Positions 8,526 to 16,307 of a DNA stretch of 64,000 nt are shown piece after piece. Numbering within the stretch: position 1 is the first letter of the stretch; each line of letters starts with the position of its first letter. The DNA is from Actinomadura opuntiae (GTDB lineage Bacteria > Actinomycetota > Actinomycetes > Streptosporangiales > Streptosporangiaceae), in NCBI RefSeq assembly GCF_030283205.1, contig NZ_JASNWF010000012.1, forward strand, positions 62,001 through 126,000, in the 5' to 3' direction. Position numbers and translations under genes: made by a program. A model generated the notes under the pieces. It worked only from the letters and a program-made list of their open reading frames with translations, was not told the DNA's origin and did not search any database.

Positions 8526-10126
8526 GACGGCGGCTTGCCGGAGTCAAGGCCGACGCGTCCGTAATCTCCTACGACGACCAGTGCCTGGTTCCTCAGGCTT
8601 CCCTTCCTGATATCCCAGTAGCCGCTGTGCCCTTCCGTGTCAGTCGTCATCGCGTTGCCGCCGAACTCCTCGTCTCCGGGGACGAATCCTCCCCTGCCGC
8701 CGAGGATCGGCCCGGCATAGCCGGTCAGGTCGCCGGGCGCCGACTCCGACCAGAAGTGTCGCTGGTCGATGTGCAGTTGCTTCACGTTGTCGACGCCCAT
8801 CCCAGGGCTGCCCACCGCGACCATGTCGTCCACGTTCAGTCCATTGCCATGGGTAGCCGCCTCGCCGATGAGCCGTGTCCCGTAGCTATGCCCGATCACG
8901 GTCACGTGACCGGGCTGGCCGGCGTCGCCCTGCGTCTGGCGCACGCCGTCGACGAAACCGTCGAGGGCCGGTGCGCCCTGTTCGGCGTAACTCGCGTTGG
9001 CCGCGTTGTGGAGCCCATCGGGCGCGTCGTAGCCCAGCCACATGATGGAGGCGACCTGGCCGTGCGCATACTTCTGGCTCTCTGACCAGATGCGCTCATT
9101 CCTCCGCAGTATCCCATCGACCTTGTTCAGGTCCTCCCCGGTTCCCGGGACGTAGACGGACGTGTGGGGAGCGGTGTCGGGGTTGCCGAAGGCGACGATG
9201 GCCTGCCCGTCCTTGTCGTTGCGCAGCCCCAGAAGATAGACATCGCGCGGAGCCACGGTCCGTTTCCTGTCGATCCCGCCCTTCTCGTAGAGATCGAGCA
9301 CCCCCTGGAGTTTCACCAGACGGCGTTCGTCGTCGGTTCGGGGGCCGCCCCTGGCCTCGATGTCGGCGATGCGGCTCTGCAGGTCGGTGCGGTTCGCCTC
9401 GTCGCGGTCCTCAGACGGAATGCCGTTCAACCAGCCGATCTTGCTGGGATAGGCGTTCATCAGCAGGTGGCGTTGCTCTTCGGGAAGGCTCCGCCACCAA
9501 TGCGCGATCTCGGCGGGCGTCTTCTTACCCTGGGGTGGGATGTCGTCCGGTTTGAAGCCGGCGAGCCGTGTCGCCAGGCCCGCGTCCTTGCGGAGTTCGG
9601 CCAGCGGGTTGCGGCGGTCGAGGATGCCCGCGTCGAGGCTGCGCAGCGCGGCGGCGATCTCGTTGTCGGCCTTGGTGGCGTCGTCCAGGGCTATCTTCAG
9701 CTTGCCGTGGATCCGGTACGCCGCGAGCTTGTACTCGTCCCAGGTGGAGAAGCGTGGCGGAAGGGCGTCGGGGAAGGACAGCGAGCCGTCTTCGCCGACC
9801 TTGAGGTAGGCGGCCTCCGCCTCGGAGATCGCCGTGTTGAGCTTGAGCTGTGCGATTCGGAAACGGTGTCCGGCCGTGTCGAGCACGCTCGCGACCGCGG
9901 ACGCCTCGGTCGCCGAGACCCTGATCCGTTCCTGGACCGGGACGAGGTTGCGCATGGCGGCCTCGGCGTCGCGGCCCTGCCATCTCGAGTTCCGGACGCC
10001 GCCCAGAAGCCGGGTGCGGTAGGCGTCCTCGGCCTGCTCGAGCCGTTCGACGAGCACCCGCCAAGATCGCCAGGCCGTGTCGAGTTCTCCAGGCCGGGCG
10101 TCCCGGAGGTCGCTGAACGAGACCAC
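8522..10126 (-). CDS. helical WXG-like N-terminal region fused to an alpha/beta hydrolase (Abhydrolase_8/DUF1023 type)
   Basis: 534 aa. The GTG at 10126 was chosen because it overlaps the TAG of the upstream gene by one base; the longer frame upstream is read in that gene's other frame. The first ~130 residues are helical with a WXG-like turn (SRWQGRDAEAA). A linker domain follows to about 290. The C-terminal hydrolase has the nucleophile elbow GHSYGT with Ser near 414 and a late EGHSGYW that could give the His near 500. No signal peptide. Such architecture, next to a WXG-like gene and followed by lipoproteins, suggests export by a type VII system and action on an ester substrate; this is inferred. 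Last four bases overlap the lipoprotein start. Confidence 0.88.
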   Translation of the reverse strand: MVSFSDLRDARPGELDTAWRSWRVLVERLEQAEDAYRTRLLGGVRNSRWQGRDAEAAMRNLVPVQERIRVSATEASAVASVLDTAGHRFRIAQLKLNTAISEAEAAYLKVGEDGSLSFPDALPPRFSTWDEYKLAAYRIHGKLKIALDDATKADNEIAAALRSLDAGILDRRNPLAELRKDAGLATRLAGFKPDDIPPQGKKTPAEIAHWWRSLPEEQRHLLMNAYPSKIGWLNGIPSEDRDEANRTDLQSRIADIEARGGPRTDDERRLVKLQGVLDLYEKGGIDRKRTVAPRDVYLLGLRNDKDGQAIVAFGNPDTAPHTSVYVPGTGEDLNKVDGILRRNERIWSESQKYAHGQVASIMWLGYDAPDGLHNAANASYAEQGAPALDGFVDGVRQTQGDAGQPGHVTVIGHSYGTRLIGEAATHGNGLNVDDMVAVGSPGMGVDNVKQLHIDQRHFWSESAPGDLTGYAGPILGGRGGFVPGDEEFGGNAMTTDTEGHSGYWDIRKGSLRNQALVVVGDYGRVGLDSGKPPS

Positions 10127-10458
10127 TATCGCTTCCCGGTGCGGATCTGCTGGATCCTCCGCGTGGTCTCCTGCTCGGCCCAGGTGTGGTTGCGGGCGGA
10201 TTTCTCCACGGCCGAGCCCAGGTAGTCGATCTCGTCCGCCAGTCGGCTGACGGCCCGATGCCACTGCGTCGCGAGTTGCGTCATCGCGGCGGCGGTCGCC
10301 CAGCCGTGGCCGAGCGCGGCGGCGGCTTGATCGGTCGGCGGCCCGAACGCCCTGGCTCCCGCCCTGATGGGGGCTTCGACGTCCGGGGCGCTCTTGCCGG
10401 CGGCGGCAAGCGCTCCGCTGTCCACCGCGGAGACGCCGCTTCCGCCCGGCTGCGTCAT
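10126..10458 (-). CDS. small WXG100/ESX-like helical protein
   Basis: 110 aa from the ATG at 10458, which has GAGGGG seven bases upstream; the earlier in-frame ATG at 10488 has no ribosome site. A disordered Gly/Ala/Pro-rich start is followed by two predicted amphipathic helices with a GWATAAAMTQLATQWHRAVS segment. Size and helical hairpin character fit WXG100-like partners, though the turn is not a strict WXG. It is the first gene of an operon with the hydrolase and two lipoproteins. I infer it is the secretion partner or chaperone of the hydrolase. Confidence 0.72.
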   Translation of the reverse strand: MTQPGGSGVSAVDSGALAAAGKSAPDVEAPIRAGARAFGPPTDQAAAALGHGWATAAAMTQLATQWHRAVSRLADEIDYLGSAVEKSARNHTWAEQETTRRIQQIRTGKR

Positions 10459-10682
10459 CGGCCGTCCCCTCGGATCATCTGACGTCATGAATCGACAAGA
10501 ATCGTGTCGAAGTGTTGCGAAAGCGGTCAAGGTGGCTGGCGGGATGGCCTCAAGCGGACAGGGGCCAGGGCTCGCTCGCCTCACTCGGTACGTCGGCGGC
10601 GGCGCTGGTCCTGACTGATCTTCCCGCGGGGCCGCTGGTTAGGGTGGCGGACTGGTGTGCTGATACGTGATGAGGGTGGGGG

Positions 10683-11144
10683 ATGAGAATCGTCGTTGAC
10701 GACCTGTCCGGGCCGGAGATCGCGGCGTTCTTGGACGAGCATGTTCGGGAGATGCGGTCCATCACGCCGCTGGAGAGCAAGCACGCTCTCGACCTGGACG
10801 GGTTGCGCGGGCCCGATGTCACGTTCTGGTCGGTGACGGACGGTGGGGTCGTCGTGGGGTGCGGGGCGATCAAGCGATTGGACGCGGAGCACGCCGAGTT
10901 GAAGTCGATGCGCACGTCGACGGCGCGCAAGCGCAGCGGCGTCGCTTCGAGGCTGCTCGGGCACATCATCGGCGAGGCCGAGCGGATGGGCTTCAAGCGG
11001 ATCAGTCTGGAGACCGGGTCGGACGACTTCTTCCTTCCGGCCCGGAGGCTCTACGAGAAGTTCGGCTTCGAGTATTGCGAGCCGTTCGCGGACTACCGTC
11101 CCGACCCCAACAGCGTCTTCATGAGCAGGTCGCTCGGGCGCTGA
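10683..11144 (+). CDS. GNAT-family N-acetyltransferase
   Basis: 153 aa with the acetyl-CoA-binding motif A in the stretch LKSMRTSTARKRSGVASRLL (R/KxxGxA/G form) followed by the helix GHIIGEAERMGFKRISLETG, and motif B-like FLPARRLYEKFGFEYCEPFADY. Soluble enzyme that moves an acetyl group from acetyl-CoA to an amine; the acceptor cannot be told. Start ATG at 10683 after a G-rich stretch. It is divergent from the WXG-like/hydrolase operon, with about 220 bp between starts. Confidence 0.9.
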   Translation: MRIVVDDLSGPEIAAFLDEHVREMRSITPLESKHALDLDGLRGPDVTFWSVTDGGVVVGCGAIKRLDAEHAELKSMRTSTARKRSGVASRLLGHIIGEAERMGFKRISLETGSDDFFLPARRLYEKFGFEYCEPFADYRPDPNSVFMSRSLGR

Positions 11145-11191
11145 CGCCCGCGGCCGTTCGCCTCGCTCTGTACGATCTGGGCGGGGAAGGG

Positions 11192-11902
11192 GTGTGGCAG
11201 CAGGTGGTCGCCCGGAGCAAGGCAGGCAACGAGCCGAGGGTCCCGCTGAGCCGGGAGCGGGTGCTGCGGGCCGCGGTCAGGATCGCCGACGAGGGCGGTG
11301 TCCGGGCGCTGACGATGCGCCGGCTCGCCGAAGAGGTCGGGTCCGAGGCGATGTCGCTCTACTACCACGTGGCCAACAAGGAAGAGGTCCTGGACGGCAT
11401 CGCCGACGCCGTCGTCCAGGAGATCAACGACGTCGTCGACCGGATCGACATGCCGTCCCAGGGGGACGCGTGGAAGTCCGCCGTGCGGCGGCGGATCCTG
11501 GCGGCCCGTGAGGTCCTGCTCCGCCACCCTTGGGCGCCCGGCGTGTTCGAGACCCGCACCACGACGAGCCTCGCGGTGCTGCGGTATCACGACGGCCTGA
11601 TCGGGCTCATGCGCGATGGCGGTTTCTCGAACGACCTGTGCCACCACGCGCTGCACGCTCTGGGGAGCCGGGCCCTCGGCTTCACCCAGGAGTTGTTCGA
11701 TCCCGGCGACGGAGCGGACGACGACGCCGCGGCCGCGCTGGAGGGCATGGCCGCCGAGCTGCCGCATCTCGCCGGCATGCTGATGGAGGTCGTGCACGAC
11801 GACCCCGATTCGACGCTGGGCTGGTGCGACGACCAGTTCGAGTTCGAGTTCGGGCTCGACGTGATCCTCGACGGCCTCGACCGGCTGCGCGCGACCTCCT
11901 GA
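11192..11902 (+). CDS. TetR-family regulator with TetR_C-type C-terminal domain
   Basis: About 236 aa. A GTG at 11192 is taken as start, with GGGGAAGG just upstream; a GTG at 11204 is equally in frame, and a much longer frame upstream is ruled out by the GNAT gene. Helix-turn-helix: LSRERVLRAAVRIADEGG, TMRRLAEEVGSEAMSLYYHV. The remainder is the helical tetracycline-repressor-like C-terminal domain. A perfect 15-bp inverted repeat lies between this gene and the next, an oxidoreductase; that palindrome is the likely operator. The regulator therefore probably controls the oxidoreductase and perhaps itself if transcription reads through. Confidence 0.9.
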   Translation: MWQQVVARSKAGNEPRVPLSRERVLRAAVRIADEGGVRALTMRRLAEEVGSEAMSLYYHVANKEEVLDGIADAVVQEINDVVDRIDMPSQGDAWKSAVRRRILAAREVLLRHPWAPGVFETRTTTSLAVLRYHDGLIGLMRDGGFSNDLCHHALHALGSRALGFTQELFDPGDGADDDAAAALEGMAAELPHLAGMLMEVVHDDPDSTLGWCDDQFEFEFGLDVILDGLDRLRATS

Positions 11903-11927
11903 CCGTTCCCGGCCGCCTTCTTGCCCT

Positions 11928-11961
11928 TCGTACGTCGTAAGAATTATCTTACGACGTACGA
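11928..11961. promoter_or_regulatory. perfect 15-bp inverted-repeat operator upstream of the oxidoreductase
   Basis: Arms at 11928-11942 (TCGTACGTCGTAAGA) and 11947-11961 are perfect reverse complements around a 4-bp ATTA spacer. Each arm contains CGTACG. Another half-site CGTACGA lies at 11969-11975, 14 bp from the one at 11955-11961. It ends 48 bp before the oxidoreductase ATG, where a repressor would block the promoter. TetR-type operators have this form. Confidence 0.8.
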
Positions 11962-12009
11962 CTTACAGCGTACGAAACCCCTCGTGCGCGCCGGCCCGAA
12001 GGGGGCTGC

Positions 12010-12996
12010 ATGAAGGCGTTCGTCGTGCGCTCGTACGGTGCACCCGATGTTCTCGAACTCGACGATGTCGACAGGCCCGAGCCCGCGGACGGCGAGGTGC
12101 TGGTCCGCGTCCGCGCCACCTCCGTCCAGCCCTACGACTGGCACCACATGAGGGGCGAGCCGTACGTCGCCCGCCTGATGCCGGGCACCCTCGGCCTGCG
12201 GAGGCCGAAGATCGCGATCCTCGGCGCCGACGTCGCGGGCGAGGTGGAGGCCGTCGGCCGGAACGTGACCGGGTTCGGCCCGGGTGACGCGGTGTTCGCG
12301 CTGGTCGACCAGGGCGGCTTCGCCGAGTACGTGTGCGTCCGGGAAGACCGGCTGGCGCCCATGCCCGCGAACCTGTCGTACGAAGAGGCGGCGGCGGTGC
12401 CGCTCGCGGCCCTCACCGCGCTGTATGGACTGCGCGATCAAGGACGATTGAAGCCCGGCCAGCGCGTCCTTGTCAACGGGGCCTCCGGTGGCGTGGGGAC
12501 CTTCGCCGTGCAGATCGCCAAGGCGCTCGGCGCCGAGGTCACCGGTGTCTGCAGCACGCGGAACGCCGACCTCGTCCGCTCGATCGGGGCGGACGAGGTC
12601 ATCGACTACACCGCACAGGACTTCACCCGGCAGGGACGGCGCTACGACCTGCTGCTGGACGTCGCGGGGAACCGTCCGGCGCGGGAGTGCCGGCGGGCGC
12701 TGACCCCCAAGGGAACCTGCGTCGTCGTGGGTGGGCCGACGGGCCGGTGGGTCCAGCCCGCCGGTCATGTCTTCGCGTCGGTGGCGCTGTCGCCCTTCGT
12801 GTCCCAGCGGATCGTCCCGGCCGACGTGTACGGATGGACCGAGCACAAGCAGGGCCTGACAACGCTGACGGGCTTCATCGACGACGGCAAGATCGCGCCG
12901 GTCATCGACCGCGCCTACTCATTCGAGGACATTCCGGCGGCCATCGCCTACCAGGAAGGCGGCCGCTCGCGCGGGAAGGTCGTCATCACCGTCTGA
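12010..12996 (+). CDS. NAD(P)-dependent MDR-family oxidoreductase (quinone reductase-like)
   Basis: 328 aa. N-terminal GroES-like domain (MKAFVVRSYGAPDVLEL), then a Rossmann domain with NGASGGVGTFAVQIAKALGA. Zinc-binding cysteines of classical alcohol dehydrogenases are absent, so it belongs with the zinc-free quinone oxidoreductase/enone reductase branch that uses NADPH. Cytoplasmic. It sits behind a strong inverted-repeat operator and a TetR gene, so it is probably induced by a small electrophile or quinone-like compound; the inducer is unknown. Confidence 0.93.
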   Translation: MKAFVVRSYGAPDVLELDDVDRPEPADGEVLVRVRATSVQPYDWHHMRGEPYVARLMPGTLGLRRPKIAILGADVAGEVEAVGRNVTGFGPGDAVFALVDQGGFAEYVCVREDRLAPMPANLSYEEAAAVPLAALTALYGLRDQGRLKPGQRVLVNGASGGVGTFAVQIAKALGAEVTGVCSTRNADLVRSIGADEVIDYTAQDFTRQGRRYDLLLDVAGNRPARECRRALTPKGTCVVVGGPTGRWVQPAGHVFASVALSPFVSQRIVPADVYGWTEHKQGLTTLTGFIDDGKIAPVIDRAYSFEDIPAAIAYQEGGRSRGKVVITV

Positions 12997-13001
12997 GGGC
13001 G

Positions 13002-13193
13002 TCAGATGTAGGCGTGCTCGGTGCGGATGTGCTCGCGGAGGGCGGCGAGTTCGAGCAGGGCCTGTTCGCAGTGGTCGCAGACCCACACCCCGCTCGGAAT
13101 GACGATCTTCCGCTTGGCCGCGTCGTCCCGCGCGCAGGCCAGGTGGTAGGCCTGGACGGCCCGCCGCCATGTTCTCCGAAACGCCGATCGCAT
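13002..13193 (-). CDS. 63-aa protein with a C2H2 zinc-finger motif
   Basis: The ATG at 13193 has GGAGGGAGC upstream. A basic N-terminus (RRTWRRAVQ) is followed by Cys39-X2-Cys42-X12-His55-X4-His60, which is the canonical C2H2 spacing in one contiguous finger (VWVCDHCEQALLELAALREH). Residues 43-55 are helical as in C2H2 fingers. I infer Zn binding and possible DNA or protein binding. It ends 6 bp from the stop of the convergent oxidoreductase. Two GGTAAAAC direct repeats lie upstream in its likely promoter. Family not recognised. Confidence 0.75.
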   Translation of the reverse strand: MRSAFRRTWRRAVQAYHLACARDDAAKRKIVIPSGVWVCDHCEQALLELAALREHIRTEHAYI

Positions 13194-13246
13194 CCCGCTC
13201 CCTCCAAGCGCCGATGGATTGACGCCCAGAATAGAGGGAGCAAAAG

Positions 13247-13274
13247 GGTAAAACTTGCACGAACTAGGTAAAAC
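13247..13274. repeat. two GGTAAAAC direct repeats 20 bp apart upstream of the zinc-finger gene
   Basis: Exact copies at 13247-13254 and 13267-13274, two helical turns apart, 54 bp upstream of the zinc-finger start (read on the minus strand as GTTTTACC). This is a plausible activator or repressor site; no regulator is assigned. Confidence 0.45.
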
Positions 13275-13340
13275 CTGGCCCCATGTCCGTGCCCCGGCCC
13301 CAGTGGGACGGGGACGGGGCGCGGCACGGAGTGCCGGGCA

Positions 13341-14225
13341 TCACTGACCGATCTTGACTCCCGGCTCGCCGTAGCGGTACTCGAGCGGCCTGCTGGCGCG
13401 GCGTCCCGGGATGTTCTGGTTCTTCCGGAACGCGAACAGCGGCAGGATCGTCCGGCCGTAGGTGTTCTCCATCATCATCGCGGCCGCCGTGTAGACGGCG
13501 ATCCCCGCGGAGATCACGAACAGCCAGCCGCCGATGCGCAGCGGCCAGGTCGAGCCCGCCCAGAATCCCGCGGCGGTGAAGGCCGCCCCCGCGGCCAGCG
13601 GCCACAGGACCGCCGACATCGCCAGGTTCCTGCCCATCGCGGACAGCGCCCCCAGCCCCGTGATCACGCACAGCGGGATGAACCAGAAGGCGAAGCCCTG
13701 GCTCACCGCCCCGATCCGCGGGGTCAGCGCCAGCGGGTAGACCCCGATGGCGACGAGCATGAACAGCAGGCCCCAGCCGAGCCAGAACGCGCCCCACATG
13801 CCGTGCATCGCGGTGGCGAGGCCGTCGCGGGCGCGGTAGGACCACATCCCGGCCAGGAACTGGGCCAGGCCGCCGAACATGATGACGAACGGGAACAGCA
13901 CGAGCGGCGTGAGCGCCGACCCGTACCAGTTCGCCTGCCAGGCGCCCACCATCATCGTGGCGCCGGCGAACCCGAACAGGCCCAGGATCGACGGTGCCGC
14001 GATCGGCTGCAGGGAGATCCGCGTACGGTCCTCCCAGAGGGCGTGCATCTCCGGTTCGCCGGCGCCGCTCCTCGGCGCCGCGGACGCGGCCGGAGCGCCC
14101 CGCCCCGCTGGCATGTCGTGCGCGGGCGTGTCATGCGCGGGCACGTCGTGCCCGGTGCCCGCCATCGGCGTGCCCTCGCCGGGAACCGGCGAAGCCCTTC
14201 CTTCGGACCTTCTTCGATCCCTCAT
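13341..14225 (-). CDS. GPR1/FUN34/YaaH (SatP) family acetate-type transporter
   Basis: 294 aa from the ATG at 14225, with GGAGGAG upstream. Residues 1-70 are disordered, His/Pro/Ala-rich with a VPAHDTPAHDMPAG repeat. Six membrane segments follow, starting APSILGLFGFAGATMMVGAW, with FGGLAQFLAGMWSYRARDG in the second and third, the layout of the acetate/succinate channel family. The usual NPAPLGL signature is altered to APSILGL. A charged C-tail follows. Role is probably uptake or release of small monocarboxylates. The long His-rich N-terminal extension is unusual and might bind metal. Confidence 0.85.
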   Translation of the reverse strand: MRDRRRSEGRASPVPGEGTPMAGTGHDVPAHDTPAHDMPAGRGAPAASAAPRSGAGEPEMHALWEDRTRISLQPIAAPSILGLFGFAGATMMVGAWQANWYGSALTPLVLFPFVIMFGGLAQFLAGMWSYRARDGLATAMHGMWGAFWLGWGLLFMLVAIGVYPLALTPRIGAVSQGFAFWFIPLCVITGLGALSAMGRNLAMSAVLWPLAAGAAFTAAGFWAGSTWPLRIGGWLFVISAGIAVYTAAAMMMENTYGRTILPLFAFRKNQNIPGRRASRPLEYRYGEPGVKIGQ

Positions 14226-14431
14226 GACATCTCCTCCCCGATAGGAGAATCTCCTCACCCCCTTGTAACCGCGATTGACGAGGTGAAACGCACAAAACGG
14301 GCAACCGGTGACGGGGAGTGACGCGTCCACATACCTGCGGCGCGCAGGGGGCAGAAGTGTCCGTGTGACAGCGGGGCAGGCGCCCGTCCGGGCGGGGGCG
14401 CGGGACGCGGGGGACGGACCTACAGACGTCG

Positions 14432-15178
14432 TCAGCGGCGGACGCCGTGATCGCGGAGCGGTCCCACGGCGAGACCGGCCTCCCGGCACGCCGCCACGAC
14501 GGCGGGCAGCGCGCCCAGCGTCGACTTCCACGCGCCGGGCGCGGACGTGACGTCGCTGTCGTGCAGCAGCAACGTCGCGCCGCCCTCGATGCCGGGCGAC
14601 AGCGCCGACAGCACCGACTCGGGCGTGGCGGACGCCGTCCAGTCCCGTCCCCACGCCGTCCACAGGATCGGCCGCAGCCCGTTGCGGCGGGCCACCAGCA
14701 GCCCCTCCGCGCTCAGCGCGCCGTACGGGGGCCGGTACCAGCGGGGCCGCACGCCGCACACGTCCTCGACGAGGCGGACCGTCCGGGCGATCTCGGACGA
14801 CACCCGTCCCGGCCGGGCGACCAGCGCGTTGTCGTGGTTCCAGCCGTGCACCGCGATCTCGTGGCCGTCCGCGGCGATGCGCCGGCCGACGTCCGGGTGC
14901 CGGCTCAGCATCGAGCCGAGCAGGAAGAACGTCGCGCGGCAGCCGAGCCGGTCCAGCTCGTCGAGGAACAGCGGCGTGGACGCGGCGTCCGGGCCGTCGT
15001 CCAGCGTCAGCGCGACGTGGTCGGTGAAGCCGCGGCCGGCGATCCGGGGCGTCCGGCGGCGGACCGGGGCGAGCCAGGTCGCCGCGGGAAGCGCGTGCGC
15101 CAGCGCGACGCCCAGCCCGGCGGCGGCGCCGCCGAGCGCGACGGCGGGCACGCGGCGCGCCCGGAAACGTGTGTGCAC
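14432..15178 (-). CDS. polysaccharide deacetylase (NodB domain)
   Basis: About 248 aa from the GTG at 15178; an ATG at 15211 is also in frame and would make 259 aa, overlapping the start codon of the divergent gene. An N-terminal hydrophobic segment (VPAVALGGAAAGLGVALAHA) acts as anchor or signal. NodB motifs: TLDDGPD (metal Asp pair), HGWNH (metal His), RPPYG, and LLLHDSD near the end. This family removes N- or O-acetyl groups from cell-wall or capsular polysaccharides outside the membrane. Divergent from a glycosyltransferase, so both may serve the envelope. No clear ribosome site at either start. Confidence 0.88.
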   Translation of the reverse strand: MHTRFRARRVPAVALGGAAAGLGVALAHALPAATWLAPVRRRTPRIAGRGFTDHVALTLDDGPDAASTPLFLDELDRLGCRATFFLLGSMLSRHPDVGRRIAADGHEIAVHGWNHDNALVARPGRVSSEIARTVRLVEDVCGVRPRWYRPPYGALSAEGLLVARRNGLRPILWTAWGRDWTASATPESVLSALSPGIEGGATLLLHDSDVTSAPGAWKSTLGALPAVVAACREAGLAVGPLRDHGVRR

Positions 15179-15209
15179 ATGACCATTTTGCACAGGGGGG
15201 TCCCATCTC

Positions 15210-16307
15210 ATGGGCAAGCGACTCTTAATTCTCACGGCGGGCATGGGGGCGGGGCATGACGCGGTCGCCGGCGAGCTGGAGCGGCGGGTGGCGCCGTACG
15301 GGGTAGAGGTCTGCGTGCTCGACGTACTGGACCTCGTGCCGCTGCGGCTCGGGCACGCGCTGCGCCGCGCCTACGCGGAGACGATGCGATCCGCGCCCTG
15401 GTTGTACGCGGCGGTCTACCGGGCGTTCTTCGTCTCCCGGCGGCCGGGTCCGCCCCACCCGCCGCCGCCCTCGCCGCTGACCGCGCTGATCGCGGCGCGG
15501 CTGGAGCGCCGCGTCCGGGAACTGCCGCCGGACGCGGTCGTGTCGACCTTCCACGTCGCCGCGCAGGCCGCGGGGCGGCTGCGCCGGTCCGGCGGGTTGG
15601 ACGCGCCGTCGCTGGTGCTGGTCACCGACTTCGCCGTCCACCGGATGTGGCTGCACCCCGGCAACGACCGCTACCTGTGCCCGGACGAGGAGGCCGCGCG
15701 GATCGTGACGGCCGCGACGGGCCGTCCCGCCACCGGATGCGCGCCGCTGGTCCCGCCGGAGTTCCGCCGCCCCCACGGCCCGGACGACGGCGCGCGGCTG
15801 CGCCGGGTGGTCGGGGCAGGGCAGGACGAGCGGATCGTGCTGGTCTCGGCGGGCGCGTGGGGCGTCGGCCGGGTGGTGGAGGCGGCGGGCGTGCTGGCGG
15901 CGTCCGGCCGGTACCTGCCGGTGGTGATGTGCGGCCGGAACGCGCGGCTGCGCCGGCGGATCCTCGCCGACGGCCTCGCCCCGGCCCTCGGCTGGCGCGA
16001 CGACGTGGCGCAGCTGATGGCCGGCGCGTACGCGCTCGTCGACAACGCCGCCGGGCTGACCTGCCGGGAGGCGTTCGCGTGCGGGCTGCCGGTCGTGTCC
16101 TACCGCCCGATCCCGGGGCACGGGCGCGACGGCGCGCGGGCCATGGCGCGCGGCGGCCTCAGCGTCTACGCGCACTCGCCCGCCGACCTCGTCCGGGCGC
16201 TCGACCGGCTGACGGACGACGCGCAGCGCCGCACCCGCGCCGCCCGCGTGGACGCGCTGTTCAGCGCCGAACCCGCCGAGCGCGTCGTGTGTGCGGCGAT
16301 CGGCTGA
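15210..16307 (+). CDS. glycosyltransferase, MGDG synthase/UgtP-like (GT28 fold)
   Basis: 365 aa; ATG preceded by AGGGGGG. The first residues MGKRLLILTAGMGAGHDAVA match the N-terminal domain of diacylglycerol glycosyltransferases, followed by STFHVAAQAAGRL, LVTDFAVHRMWLHP, and the GT-B C-terminal domain with DNAAGLTCREAFACGLPVV for sugar-nucleotide binding. It likely transfers a sugar from UDP-sugar or GDP-sugar to a lipid on the inner membrane face. The 3' end overlaps the convergent DMT permease gene by 47 bp. Exact lipid and sugar unknown. Confidence 0.85.
   Translation: MGKRLLILTAGMGAGHDAVAGELERRVAPYGVEVCVLDVLDLVPLRLGHALRRAYAETMRSAPWLYAAVYRAFFVSRRPGPPHPPPPSPLTALIAARLERRVRELPPDAVVSTFHVAAQAAGRLRRSGGLDAPSLVLVTDFAVHRMWLHPGNDRYLCPDEEAARIVTAATGRPATGCAPLVPPEFRRPHGPDDGARLRRVVGAGQDERIVLVSAGAWGVGRVVEAAGVLAASGRYLPVVMCGRNARLRRRILADGLAPALGWRDDVAQLMAGAYALVDNAAGLTCREAFACGLPVVSYRPIPGHGRDGARAMARGGLSVYAHSPADLVRALDRLTDDAQRRTRAARVDALFSAEPAERVVCAAIG

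Noticed and set aside
10859..11192. longer N-terminus for the TetR gene at 11.2 kb
   Set aside because: This extension overlaps the GNAT gene in another frame and reads as low-complexity sequence; the TetR fold begins only at about 11.2 kb.
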